IMG/VR virus record: IMGVR_UViG_3300033993_001200
Location: 1 to 64,000 of that record
Length of the DNA stretch: 64,000 bases
From: a virus
Reading direction: 5' to 3' (one strand)
Each line of letters opens with the position of its first letter. Positions within the stretch are counted from its first letter, which is position 1. Both the position numbers and the translations under genes were made by a program. Below, one piece after another: positions 19,001-34,000 of the stretch. Below the pieces are notes generated by a model. That model did not search any database. It was not told where the DNA came from and saw only the letters and a program-made list of their open reading frames with translations.

Positions 19001-22000
19001 TTTTAATCTTACAACATTTGATGAACAAGTTAAATTTTTTGAAGATGCAATTGAACGTAGAAAAAAAGAAATAAAAGAACTTCAAGAAAGAATTAAAAAA
19101 GATAAAGATATTATTACAGATTATGCATTAAACGTACTTTATAGTAAATTATCTAGAGCAGTAGATGGATTAAATACTAATCAAAAAAACTTAGATGCAT
19201 TATTAGCTGAAACTAAGATTAATGAAAAATATGATAAACAAATAGAAACTTTAAATGCACAAATATCAGAATTAAAATCTGAACCTATATCTAAAGGTGA
19301 AGTAAAAGATGTATTAGGAACTAGTTCAAGTGCAATAACAGCATTAGAGGAAGAAAGAAAACAAGCACATCTTGAGGTTGAAGAAATGGGAATAGAAGGA
19401 AGTGGACATAGAACAAAATCAGCAGCTCATGCATACATAGATAAAATGTATGATGAAAAAAGAAAACAATTAGAAACTAAAACTTCTACATCTCAAGAAT
19501 CTAATGCAGAAGCAATAGCTGAATTAAAAAGAAAACAACAAGAAGAAATAGATAAAAATGCACAAAATATAATAGTAAAAAAAGAACAAATTACATGGAA
19601 GGATGATGAGGGAAAAAATAGAAAAGTGTTAATTACACATTACGCTGATGGGAAAAGGGTAGTTGAGTTTATGGATGAAGATGGAACTGTAACACATAAA
19701 GAAAGAATACAAAAAGATAGAGAAATAGAGTTTGCTATCGGAGCTTTTAATTATAATACAAATGAAAAATTAACTGTACAAAAAGAAGATATTGTTTTTA
19801 AAAGTACATTATTAGATAAAATCAATGCTAAATATAATGCACAAATTACAGTATTAGAAGGTAAACCTGTAAGTCAAGAAACTAATGTAGCACAAGAAAT
19901 AGAAAAATTTATTAATAGAGTTATACCAAACCAAGAAAAAAGATTATTAAATGCACAAGAAATAGCTTCTAATGGAAAAACTTTCAATGAAGCTATTGAT
20001 AATCTTATAAAAAAATCTGAAAATGCTAGAAATAAAGCTAATGAACGGCTAAAAAAAGAAGCTGCTAAAGAAGGTGTTAAACCTCTTGACATTCAAGAAC
20101 GATTAGCTGAATATAAAGAAACAAAAGAAGCAGATAGATATGATTATTTAATAGAACAAATAAATGAAGTTTATGCAGTTGAAACTGAAAACTTTAACAA
20201 TTCTACACAAGAAGCTATTGATTATGAACAAGGACAACTTGATATAGCTAATAAAAGATTATCTACATTAGAAAGTCAACCTACAGAAGTAAAACCTGAT
20301 ATAATTTTATCAGGACTTGCTGGAGGATTTAAAGGAGTTTCTAAAAATTCTTTTGATGTAAGAAATTCAACGGAAGTAATGAATAATGTAAACTCTGGTA
20401 AATCATTTTCTGAAATAGTAGAGTATAAAGGTAAAAAATATGTTGTTGTTGGACTTAGGTTAGATACTGCAAGATTTTCTACAACAGTTGGAAGAGATAA
20501 CTATTCTTTTGCTGTTGCTGAGCTTAATGAGAATACACCAAATAATATTGTAGAAATACTTGAAACAAGTGCAAAAGAAAATTTTAAAAATATATATTCT
20601 GATTTTAATAACAATGATGTTATTAGACCTATTACAGAACAAAACAAAGAATTATCTGCTTTAAAAAGTAAACCTACAGTAGAACAAAAACAAACTAAAG
20701 CTGTCAAGCCCTTAAACTTTGTCATATCAGGGATAGGTGGAATAGGTAGAGGAGGGTTTAGAGTTTGGAAATCTCAAAACTATAATGTTGAGGCAGGTGG
20801 CAATGAGGCTCAAGATAATAGGAGTAAACAAGAAGTAAGCGAGCTTACTAATCCAACTGATAAGACAAGACTAATAGGTAGGTTCTACTCAGTTGACCAA
20901 GGTGATAAAGTAACTTATTATGCAAACACTAACGAAGTTGCTTTTGATAATGAGTTTAAAAGATTGACAGATGCTGTTAATAGAGGCGCAAGTGTCCAAG
21001 TAAGTGTTACTGTAAATAAGTCAGACAATGTCAATGAGGCAGACATACAGAAGGCACTACTAGAAAAGCTAACTCAAGTTGTTGAGGTATCTGTAGATAA
21101 GAATACTTTCAAAGCTAATCCTCAAGCTGACTTCTCAGGAATAAGTTTAAATGAGATTAATCCCACTAAACAACAAGAACAAGTTACTTTATCTCAAAAA
21201 GAACAAGAAATATTAAACTCATTTAAAGATAATAAAGCATCTAAACCTTTACTTAATAGAAAGTTTGCAGCTAATAAATCTGAAATAGAAAGTTTATTAG
21301 CTAAAGGTATAATCAAAGAAGATGGTAATAACTATGTAATTGCAGGCAGAGAAGCTCAAGAAGTAACTCTTACAGTACAAAAAACTAAAGCAGAACAAGT
21401 TGCTGATAATTTATTAGCAAAACAATTTACTCGTAATGCTGAAGGAACTTATAACTTACAGATAAATTTAAAAGCATTATCTCCTGAAGAAAAAGCAGAC
21501 ATTGAAGATGCTGTTAAAGTTATTAAAGAAAGAATTAAAAATAATCAACTTGATGGTTGGGAAATAAATAAAGTTAGTAATCCATTATTTGAAGTAGTTA
21601 CAATAACTAAACCTAATCTTACTTCTAATCAACCAATGGAAGAAGGTGATGTATCTTATCAACCTGATGAAATACCAACACTAACTAAGGAGCAAGAAGA
21701 GAAGATTAAAGACCTTATAGAGAGTTATGTTAATACAATGGAAATTGACAATAATAAATTTCCAACATTTGAAGAACTTGTAAAAAGTTATATTAGAACA
21801 GTAGGTAAAGAAAAAGCAGAAAAACATTTAAAATTATTAGGTACAGGTTGGGAACTAAATGGTTATGGTACTATTAGTGATTACAATGCTATACTTAGAA
21901 AGCTATTTGGAAAAAGGGAAGACATAGCTTTAGGTATATCAGCAATGAGTGAAGAGTTATCTCAAAGTGTAGCTGCTCCTGAAGAAGTAGAAGTAAAACA

Positions 22001-25000
22001 AGATGAGTTAATTAAGAAAGAAGAAATCAAAGATAGTGCAGAACCAATAGATGTAACTCCTGATAAACAAGTTGTATACTCTACTGAAACTGATATTGTA
22101 AGTGATACAAGTCCTAAGTTAGGTTATTCAGTATTTGATTTTTCAATCTCTCAAAAAGTAAGAGGTAAAGATGGTAAAATAATAGTAACTACTGATACTA
22201 TAAATGAAGGATTGAAAAAGAAACAAGATGGTCTTGTAAAAGCTATTAAGACAGCAAACTTTGAAAATGTTAAAGTTGGTGCTAAATTAACTGTATCAGT
22301 TAATCCTTTAAATGAACTTAATAGAGTAAAGTCATGGGTTATACCAGCAAGAGTAGAGGATAAAAACAGTCCATTATATGGTACTGATGTATTAGAAAAT
22401 GGGAAAGTTAAAACTATAAAGTTTGGTGAATGGTTAGACCAAAAAGTAAAAGAGTCAGGATTACCTGTAGAAGAATTTATGGAAACTCAAGAATTTTGGG
22501 ATAGAGTTCCTATTCTTGTTTCTGATGAACAAGGAGATTTCATTGCACAAGTACATGACATAGGATGGTATACTCCTGCAAAATTTAATGGTGACATTAA
22601 AGAAGCAAAAAGAAATGTCAATGAAATTAGAAAGTTAATAAAGGAAGCTTTTAAAAGAGGTGAGAATTCAGTATTTGAAATTACTAATATTACTGGTGGT
22701 AAAACTGATGGATTAAAACTTACTGAACTTGTACCATTAAAAAAAGCTAATCCTCAAGCAATGATGGGATTAATTGTTAAGGATAAAGATGGTAACTTTC
22801 AAACATTTATTTATGAAAATGGAAAAAGAAAAGAAGTAAAAGTTGAAAATCTTAGTGTTATCACAGGAGCAGAACAAAATAAAACTAAGTCTATGATGAA
22901 AGTAGACATTAGAAGATGGGGAACTGATGCTGATGGTAAACCTACTTATAAAGCATTTTACTCTACTAGTCCTAAGTTATCTGCAAGTCAAGTTAATACT
23001 GTTAAGAATATTATATACTCTAAACTTATTGTTGCTAATAATAATTTATCAACTTCACAAAATAATAAGTTTGGTAAATTACTAAATGCAATTAATTCTA
23101 CAATAGGTTCTGATATAACTAACAATGAATCATTTACAGATTTATTAAAAAGATTTGTTTTTATTTCTCCAGTTAAAAATGTAAGTCAGGAATATAGACA
23201 AGGTCTTATCAATAAAGTAAATGAAGGAAATATATCTGAAGTTGAAAATACATTAGCAACTTCATACTTTAAAAATATTAATAAATTAGAACCTGGGCAA
23301 ACAACTATATTATCTTTAGCTCCTGATATTTTAGTTGTTGCTAAGAATGGCAGTAATGGAATAGAAGTAAAAATTATCAATAAGAATACTATTCCTGTAG
23401 AGAATAATGAAATTGTAAATAATCAAGAGTTCTTACAAAGAGATGCACTACTACAAGAAGCATTGCAAAACTCATTATTAAATGGTTATGCTCAAGTTGG
23501 TAATTATAAACAACCAGTAATACAAGTAAATAATGATTTTACTTTAACTACTGTTGCAAATAATTATCCAGAGTTTGTACAGAATAATGTACTAACTAAT
23601 CTAATGTCTGTAAATGTAGGCACTAATGATAAACCTGTATATGCTACAAGACTACAATCTAATATTTATTACAAACCTGTAGGAACAGCACCTGGTAAAA
23701 GTGTAAGTAGAAAAGAAGGACAGACTATGGTTAGTGATAGCAAAGTAACTGAAAAAGATAAACAAGCTATAACTAATGTAGTAGAGTCAACTTCTGATGA
23801 AGCATTTGAAGAAGCAGTAGAAGGGGTAGAACAAGATGGCTTTGAATTATTTGGAGATACAGTAGAAGAGAAAGCTGAAGACTTAAAAGAAGTAGTTAAA
23901 CAAATGAGTAATGAATCTAAAGAGATTGTAGAAAATCATTTAGAAGCAGGACCTAACTTAGATAATATAAGTGAATACAATGAGTTTTTAAACCAAGCAA
24001 GTAATAAAGTAAAATGGGTTAATGAATATTTCAATGAGGATAATACTGAATCAGCAGAGTCTTTAGAATCTAATCAACCTAGAGAAATAGGTGAAGAAGA
24101 TGTTGAAGATATGGCTATTAATTTATTGAGAATTAATGGTGTCAGTAGTAGACATCAATCTCAATTGGCTAACTATGCTTCTGTTAAACTTGGTGATATA
24201 CTTTCTACTAAAGAAATAAATCAACAAGAGGTTAGAGATAAAGTAGTAGAGGATATTACTAACACATTGAATGCTAACAAAGAATCATTACAAGAAACTC
24301 TTGCTCAATTAAAAAGCATACCTCAGTATCAGGATAGACCAAAGGTAATGGAGCTTGTTGTTAAATATGAAACTGCACTTAATAAAATAAACCTTGTATT
24401 AGATAATATAGATGTTATTTATAAACAAAGTGTAGCTATAGCTTTAAAAGATTTAAATGGTAAAGTCATTGAAAATGATGAAATAGAAGTTGGTGATGAC
24501 CCTAATGACAATGACCTTGATAACCAAGAGAATGAAGAAGATGTAGATGATGAATTGAGTGAAGAAGAAGATAGACATTTAGGAACTGAAAACTATTCTA
24601 AGACTTCATTAGAGGTAAATCCTAAAGCAAGTATTACTTCTACTCTTAGAAGATTTATGAGAGGTATTCCTGATATTAGTCCCACTACTGGATTACCCAA
24701 ATCAGGTGCAATGGGTGTAACTACTTATGTAGACTTTGATACTGTATATGATGTAGTTCAATCTTTGTTAGCTGATGCTCCTGTTGATTTCAACATGATG
24801 ATGGATATACTTGAAGTCAATAAAAATAAACAACCTTGGCTTCCTATACTTATTAATAAATTAAAAGAATCAAGTTCTGAAGTTAAAAATCAGTTTACTA
24901 CTACAATGGGTAAACATGCTTTAACTATGGAGTTCTTAATGTATTCTTTTGACAAAGAAGGTAATGCAACTTTTAAAATTGTCAATACTAACTTATCAAG

Positions 25001-28000
25001 TATTAATCGTAAAATAAAAGATGAGTGGTCAAATAATCTTACTTCATCTAATGTTCTTATAGATGAATATGGTAATGTAAGTAGAGATACTGTTGATGAG
25101 TTACTTAATGAATATAACTCATGGATGAAAACTCCAAGTGTTTTAAGTTCTGTACATCAAAGATTTATCAAAGAAAGATTAAAACTAGGTGAAACATCTT
25201 TTAATGCTGATGAAAATAATAAAACTTTAAATATAAGTGTTGAATTAGCACAACAAAAAACTAATTCTAAAATTACAAATATTGATGGTAAAGAATATTT
25301 AGTTTCAATAGGTAGTGATGATGTTGTTTATGTAACTCCCTATGAAAGAAATATAGTTTCTAAAGCATTGGTTGATTATGCTAGTCTTACTCCTGCTGAA
25401 TCCAAAGAAGCTATTGAAAAGATTAAAGATTGGTTTGATGCCTTTGGTATTGAATTAACTGATAATGCTATTGATGGATTATTTAAAAATCCAAAAGTAT
25501 CAGCATCTCAATTTTTTGAGCAAAGTAATAACTTTGCAGTAGGTAGTCTTGTAAAATGGTTAGATACTACTAGAAAAGCTTTTTCACAAGATAAAGAAGT
25601 AACAATTACAGAAGGTAGTAAAAATAATCCATTAGATAATTCTGCTGTTAGTGACCTTGCATACCATCAATCTAAATACTCATCAGGTATTGTAACTTCT
25701 TCATTTAGAGATGGTAAAAAATCTATTTATGGATTTACTGCATTTAAATTTATTACTGATAGAGCTAATGAGATTAAAAATAAACCTGAGTTTAGAGATA
25801 ACCTTAGAAAATTATCTTTTTCTAAAAATTCATTTTGGTTACAATTATTTGAAGATGGTATTGATTTACCAGTATATAACTTTAAAGAAAGATTTAATGT
25901 TACTCACTTAGGTTTAACTGCACTAAAAGAATTTGCTAAGAAGTTATACAGAGATAATGGTATTACTTCACTTGGTGATGTTGACCATGAATTAGTTAAA
26001 GTAGGTATGCATCAAGCTGACCAAGGTGCATTATCAAAGCCATTTACTGTATTTGGACAACAGATAAGTTTAAGAAATATAACTGCTTTGTTTCCAACAA
26101 TGTCAGATAAATCTACAATGACATTAGTTAAAACATTAGGATTAAATCTTACTGATAAAAAATACTTTGATAAAACTGAAAATGGTAAACTTGTACCTAA
26201 TAAAAGCATAGCTGAATTTATTTTTGAACAAACTGTATTACCTGAAATAGAAAGAGTTATAAACTTTAATGCAAAGAATCCTAATGGTACTGACATTAAG
26301 AATTATGACAAGGGTGCTAAGATGCTTTTGTTAATGCCACATCTTAATGATTTAGTTATCTTTGAAAAAGATGGTAAGAAGATTACTTTGAATGAAGCAA
26401 TAAATACTAAGAATGCAAAATTACAAAAAGTCTTAAGTAAGAAAGATGTTATCCTTGCTGAAGTACAAAATTATGTTTCTGCATTAGTAGAGGAGAAAAT
26501 GAAAGTATGGGCAGCTAATGGATATTATACAGTAGAAGAAAAAGATGGAAAAACTAAAGTAACCAATAACTTACTTGATAAAAAATACATGGAGGGAGTT
26601 GTAGCTGATAGTCAATTAGAAAAAATTGAACTAGCTGCAATGGATTTTGAAATCAATCAAATGTTATCTAATGCTAATGCATTTATGACAATGATTGGTG
26701 ACCCTGCTATTTATTATAAAGCTGATTCTTCTAAATCTTTTATTCAGCAAAGTAAAGAAACCTTTACTAATGTTGGTAAGAGATTAGCTTTAATGATTGC
26801 TCCTGGTTCTAAGTTAGCTGATTCTGAAACTGAACAATACACTCAGGTAATGCTAGAAGACAGAGTTGCTATGTCTGAAAACATTAGTTTTTTAACTGAA
26901 GTATTAGATAATAAAAAGTTTGATTGGAAAGAATACAATAGAATAAAAAGTCTTAATACTAAATCTGATGACCCAGTAAAAGCTAAAGAACTTAAAGATG
27001 AGCAGAAAAAACAATTTGAAGAGTTTTATGATAAGTATCCTAACTCAAATGGTTACTTTAATATAGAAGGAACTGATGCTCAGGAATATACTACATGGCA
27101 AGAACATCTACATATCTTAGAAAAGTTAGGTAGATTAAATGATGCTACTGTGAGTATTACTCCTGAAGAGATAAGAGAAGCAAAAGAAATGTTTGCTAAT
27201 AATACTCCTTATTCTCAAATGTCAGATAAACAAAAAGGTATTCTGAAGAAAGTTCTTCAACCTATTAAACCAGTTTATACAGGTCAAATATTTGATGAAG
27301 CACAAGATGTAATGAGGACTGTATATATTAAGTCATCTTCATTCCCATTAATTCCTCAAGTAACTGAAGGTACTGAACTTAATAAACTAAAAGAAGCATT
27401 AGAGGCTTTACAGAAAGAAGGAGCAGGTCCTAACCCATCACCATATAAATATGTAAGAGCTTCTTACCAATCTGCTAATAAAGTAGGTGCTAAAGCTAAA
27501 GCATTAAATATGTATGAAGATGATGGTTCTATTAAAGACCTTAAAGTAGAAGACTTAAAAGCTTCATCACTTACTCTTAATAGAAAAGACTTTAAGATTC
27601 AGTTAGATGTACCTTATAAGTCATTTAAGAAAAAAGAAGATACAGTTAGTTTAGGTACTCAGCTTACTAAGATATTATTTGGTAATGGTGTCATGGATGC
27701 TACTGGATTTATGTATAATGGTAAACCTATAGATGGAGTAGAACTTGAAAAAGAATACACTAAAGCATTTATAGAGTTAGTTAATTATAAAACTCAACAG
27801 CTTTATGATGAATTAGGTATAGATATTAAAACTAACAAGCCTATTGATGTTAGAGCAACTGCTGCTAAACTTCAAAACATTTTAAAGACTGAAGCTATAA
27901 ATAGAGGTTACTCTAAACAAGATGTTGAAGCTCTTGAAGTTATCATTAAAGAAGTAAATGGAGAAGAAGATTTAACTTTTAAATTACCATTGTGGTTAGC

Positions 28001-31000
28001 AGCTAATGCTAATAGATTTGAATCTCTTTTAAATGCTGTTGTAAACAATAGAATAGTTAAACTTAAGTTTCCTGGTAGTTCATTTGTAGCAGGTTCTGAA
28101 GAAGGATTTAAAATTCAAAAAGATTTTAAAGGTGTAGATAAGAACAAAATAGTATGGACTAAAAACTGGAATGGAAAAGAATTACAAGCAGCTAAATATG
28201 ATGCTGATGGTAACTTACAATATGCTCAAGTAATTGCTCCATCTAAATTTAGAAAGAAAGATGGTACTCTTATTGATTTGTTAGAAAGAAAAAATAATAA
28301 ATATGTCTATGTAACTGAAACCAAACAAGGTTTTAAACTTAAAGAAGACATGATTGACCCTGAGTTGAGAAACATTACTGCATTCAGGATTCCAACTTCA
28401 GGTCACATGTCAGCAGCTCAAGTAGAGATAGTTGGTTTCTTACCTAATGAGCAAGGGGATTTAATGATTGTACCAAAAAACCTCACTAAACAAAAAGGTC
28501 TTGACTTTGACGTAGATAAAGAAAACACTTATAGTCTATGGCATGAAACTGATGAGAATGGTAAGATTACTGTATTGAAAGAAGGTGATAAAGAAAAGCT
28601 ATTACAAAATGAAATTATTAAAATTCATACTGCAGTATTAAGTAATCCAGATAAAGAAGTACAGAAGAAAATTAATAATATTCTATCTATTGACTATGCT
28701 AAAGAACAAGCAGAGAATATAGATAGTATGATTTCTTCTTCTAAAGATGAAACTTACTTTACTCCATTAGGTTCTGAGTATCAGAAAAATAAAATGTTCT
28801 TAGGAGCAAGTGGTAAAATAGGTATTGGTGCTTACTCTTTAGATGTAACCACACATTCATTATTTGAACAAGCTAAAGCTAAAGGAAACCAAGTATCATT
28901 AAACTATACTGATATTGATGAAAAAGGTAAAACTATTGCCAATCCTTTTAATATGTCTTTTGAAGGAGAAGGAAGAACTGATGGAACTTTAGGTAATCAA
29001 CAAACAATAGATGGTCAAAGAACTATTGCACAAGTATTATCTGAATTACAAAACATTGCTACAGATAATGAGAAAGAGCAAGTAATGGGTAGAGTAAATC
29101 TAAACTCTTATACTCTTGATGTATCTAAGATATTAGCAATGTTAGGATTTGACAAAGCTAAAAATGGTAACTCAATTCAGTTTACATTCTTATCTCAACC
29201 TATTATTAGAGAGTATGTAAAAGAAATGGATAATGTCAATTCTAATGTTGCAAAGTTTAATCCTAATAAAGAATCTGCAGTAATTAATAAGCTATTAGAA
29301 AAGTATGGTAATAAGAATTATGAGTTAGGATATGATGTTGATGTTCAGAATACTAAGAACTTCACTATGGATAAGATGGAGAATCAGTTAAGAGGTGAAG
29401 TAGATAATGATTTTCAATTAGCTGTTTTAAATAGATTCTTAGAATTAAAGAAACTTGGACTTGCTGTAAGAACATTACAAGGTGCAATTAATACAGATTC
29501 AAAAGGATTAGGTAAATCTATATTAGATAATTCTCAAAAGATTGAGAGTATAAATAACCTATTGAGTAATCCAGTAATAACTAATGCAGGTGAGTTGTTA
29601 GGTAACTTTATTCCAATAGTAAAATATGAAAAAGGTAAGAGAATTAAAGCATTAAGTGATGCAGAATATCAATCTTATATAAATGATGGTTATGTAAAAT
29701 TTGGTGATAACTTATTCTTACCTACTACTGTTAGTGGTGTATTTACTGCTAGAGCATTAGTAACTGCTACTTCATTATGGGATAGGCATTTTCCATATAA
29801 CTCTAAGTTATTCAATTCTATTTTTGAAAATCTAATGCCTTTGATATCTAAAAGTGAAGCAAGTGATGCTAAGAAAGTAGAAAAGAAATCAATGGTTATT
29901 AAAGAAATCAAAAGATTCTTAAACTCTTATTCTGCTTCTAATACATTATTTGATAATATAAATGCACAAGCAGAAAGAGAAAGATTATTCTTTGATAGAC
30001 CAAGTACTGGTAAAGTATCTTTAGCAACTTACATTAAAGAACTTAAGAAAGCTAATAGTTCATTAGCATCTAATAAGTTAATAGAAAGACTTGAGTTAGT
30101 AGCAAATACTCAAGGTGAACCATCATTGATAAAATTCAATAATACATCAGCAGGATTCTATGATGAGAATGGATTAAATAATGCACTACTTGAACTAATG
30201 GAGTTAAATCTTAACTTACCATCATTTAATAATGAACCATATACAAGTAGAAAATTAGCACAAGATTTAATTACCTATTCTTATCTTGAAGGAGGAGTAC
30301 AAGAAGCAACTCAATTTGTTAAATTTATTCCATTGTCTTATCTTAATAAGATGGGATTCACTTTTGGGTTATCAAATATTGATTTTGATTCAATGGGTGC
30401 ATACTCAATATTTGATATTAATCCTGATTTACTAAATACTAACTCAAAATTCATAACTCAGTTTGTTCAACATAATCCTGGTATCTTACCTAAGTTAGAT
30501 AACTACATTCCTAAAATTGGAGATATCAAAAACATAAGTGAGGTAACTGAGTTTAACATTGAAAAAATGTTAAATGCTATTGAGTATCAAGGAATGACTG
30601 CAGCAGAGTTTTATGACTATTATAAAATGGATGCAAAACAAATTGAAGAATTTAAAATTGCACTTGCTAATAAAGTCAGTAATTTTTCAATGCCTGAGTT
30701 TGTAGCATTAAGAAAAGATGGTGAATACTTATTATGGAAAAGTGCAGGTAATGGAAATTATGTACAAGTTCCTGTAGTTCAATCAGGTATATCAGAATAT
30801 GATAGTAATGTACAACAAATTACTCCATTATCATCTGAAATAGTTACTCCTCAAAATCCTGTTAAAGAGCAACCATTAAGTCCTTCATCAGATGAATCTA
30901 AAGTAACTAATGAAACAAGATTTGGATTAGGTACTGATGCTTCATTAACTGATATAGTTACTAACTTAGCAAACTCTACAAGTATAGATGAATACTTAAT

Positions 31001-34000
31001 AACTTTAGCTAAACAATTATTACCTGCCATTAACCCAACTACTAGTATTACAGTAGATAATATTAAAACAAGAGGTAAATATAAAAGAGCTGAAAATGCT
31101 ATAACTATTAGTGCTAGTCAAGCTAAAAATGCTACTGATACTGAATTAGCAAGAACTATTCTTAAAGAGTTAATGCATTCTATTACTGATAATGAACTTG
31201 GTAAACATGTATATAGAAGCTCAGGAGATAATAAATACTATTTAAAATCAAGTGATGCACCTAAGCATATTTCAGTACTCATTAATTTATTCAACCAAGT
31301 ATCTAAAATACCTGAGTTTGAAAATGCAATAGAGTCTATTAAAAAGAAATTAGCAATAGAGGGGCAAGAGCAAGCACTTACACCAGAAGAAAATAGAATT
31401 TATTATGGTGCCTATGATGTATATGAGTTTGTTGAAATGATGATGACTCAACCTGAGTTTCAACAAGAGATGGCTAAGATTAAAACTGGTAATGGTAAAT
31501 CAGTATTAGACTTATTTAAAAACTTCTTAAATACTTTATTTAAAAATTTAGGAATACAATTTGAAACAGGTACTGTTGCTTCAGAAGCTATTGAAAATAT
31601 ATTAATCCTTGTTGATGAAAAAGGTAGACTTAAACAACAACCTACTCAAACTCAACTTATTGCAAGTACTCAAACTGAATCTAATTTATTTTCAAAAGAT
31701 GAAATAGATGCTATAAAAGGAAATTATTTAAATGCTGATGATTTAAGTATTGAGCAATTAAAAACTGTAGGTTCACCTTTAAGTTTAAAATTAGCAAAAT
31801 TAAAAGAAGATATAAAATCTGCTTCACCATTTAATAAAGCAGATATGAAATTAAAAGCAATGGATTTTTTAATTAATAATGAAGAAAAATTAATTAAAGA
31901 ATTACAAATCTTTATACAACAAACTCCTGAAGTTAAACCTACTACAACATCTAGTTTACCTGGACCAGAAACTAAAATTAATATTTATGCAGGTACAAGA
32001 GAAAATGCTGAGTTAAGTAATTTTGCTATTAGACCTTTTACTATAGATTATGCAAGAATAGGAGAATATGGCTTAGGTAAAATAAAATTTCAATCGGTAG
32101 AACAAGCTTTTCAATATATTAAATTTGAAGATTTACCTTATACTGAAGAAAATGTAAAAACTGCTAATGAAATTCTTAAAACTGTTGATGGAGCAAAATT
32201 AAGACAACTAGGTAAACAGTTTAAAGGATTAAATAAAAGTTCTTGGGACAATATTTCATCTCCTATGATGAAACAATTAATTCAAAGGTCTTTTGAACAA
32301 AATCCTGATGCTCTTCAAAAACTTCTTGCTACAGGTAATGCTACTCTTACTCATAAAAGTCCTTATAAAGATGACAAATGGACTACAGAGTTTCCTAAAC
32401 TACTTATGGAAGTAAGAGAAGAACTTAAAGGTCAACAACCTACTACAACTACTCAACCTAGTACTCAAGAAATACAGATGCCTAAACCTACAGGTGTTTT
32501 TACAGAAAGATTAAATGAAATTAGAAAAATATATAGCGGTAATAAATCTTATATAAACACTAATGTTAGTGGTGCAGAAGCTTGGGAACAAATAAATGCA
32601 CAGCAAGGAAATGTTAAACCAGAAGATATTTATAATATTAAAGATGAAATAGGAGGTAATTTGTTTGAATATTTTAATAGAGCATATCAATATATAACAG
32701 GAAATAAATTAGTACAAGATAAAAATTTTGTAATACCAATAAATCAATCTTCTAAATCTACTACAACTACTCAACCTATTGTTACTCAAGAAGTTAGTAA
32801 ATCTGATTTAGAAAAATTAAAACAAACTCCTGAAGGTAAAAAAATAGAAAAAGAAAGACAAGAAGAATTAAAACCTTATTTAGTAACATCTATTGATGAT
32901 AAGATTAATATTATAAATGAAAATCTTGGAAAAATGGGATTTGCAGGCTTAGCTAATTCGCCATCCATTATTTTTACATTTAATGAAAGAGAACCTTCTA
33001 CAAGTTTTTTACAAAAACCTATAACAAAAGAAGGAAGTAATTATCGAATAATTACAAGTAGATATAATGTACTTGTAGATAAAGATTTTAATATTATTAG
33101 TACAACAAATGTTGATACAGGAAAAACTTATAAATATAAAGAATCTGAAATAGGAAATTCAATAGTTGAAATAGGAAGAGTTCCTGATAATTTTAAAGTA
33201 TCTCAATTAATAGAGCAACTATTTAATGAGAATACTGCTTATAAACAAAACAAACAAGAAGAAATTAATAAAAAATATGATGAAGAATTAATTGCTGAAT
33301 ATAGAAAACAAGAAGTCAAACCTACACCTACTGTATCTAATTCTATTAAGAATGATTTGTTGAATATCCTTGAAGATATAAAAAGAGAAACTGATGATGA
33401 AAGTTTAAATGATAACTTAGAGTTTCCTGTTGTAAATGCAAGTGAGTTTTCAGGTTACCCTAATATTCAAAAATATCTTAATACTGAATATGGTATAGAA
33501 CAAAGAGAATATGAATTTTTTAAGTTACATAAAGATGTAGTAGAAGATTTGTTATCAAGTATGAAAGAAGTTAATCCTACTAACTTACTTGAAAAACTTA
33601 AATCTGTAACTGATACTAATGATACAGGAGTTGACTCTAATATTAAACCTATTATTACTTCTGATACTAAAAAGGACCAAGAATTAATTAAAAAAGCTAA
33701 TGAACAAATAAAGAATACTAAGTATGAATTATTTCCTGGTGTAGGTGCTAATGTAAAACAAACAGAAGCATTAGATAAATTAACAGATTTCTTAAAAGCA
33801 CCAATAGATAAATCAGAAAAAACTCAATCTACTTTTGTATTAGTAGGTAGAGGTGGTACTGGTAAAACTACTATTGTTAAAAAGATTGTAGATGAATTTC
33901 CTGGTAGTAAAGTAGTAGGTGGTGCTATATCTCATACTGCTAAAAATAATTTGCAAAAATCATTAAGAGGTAAAACAGTAAGGACTATTGCTTCATTGAC

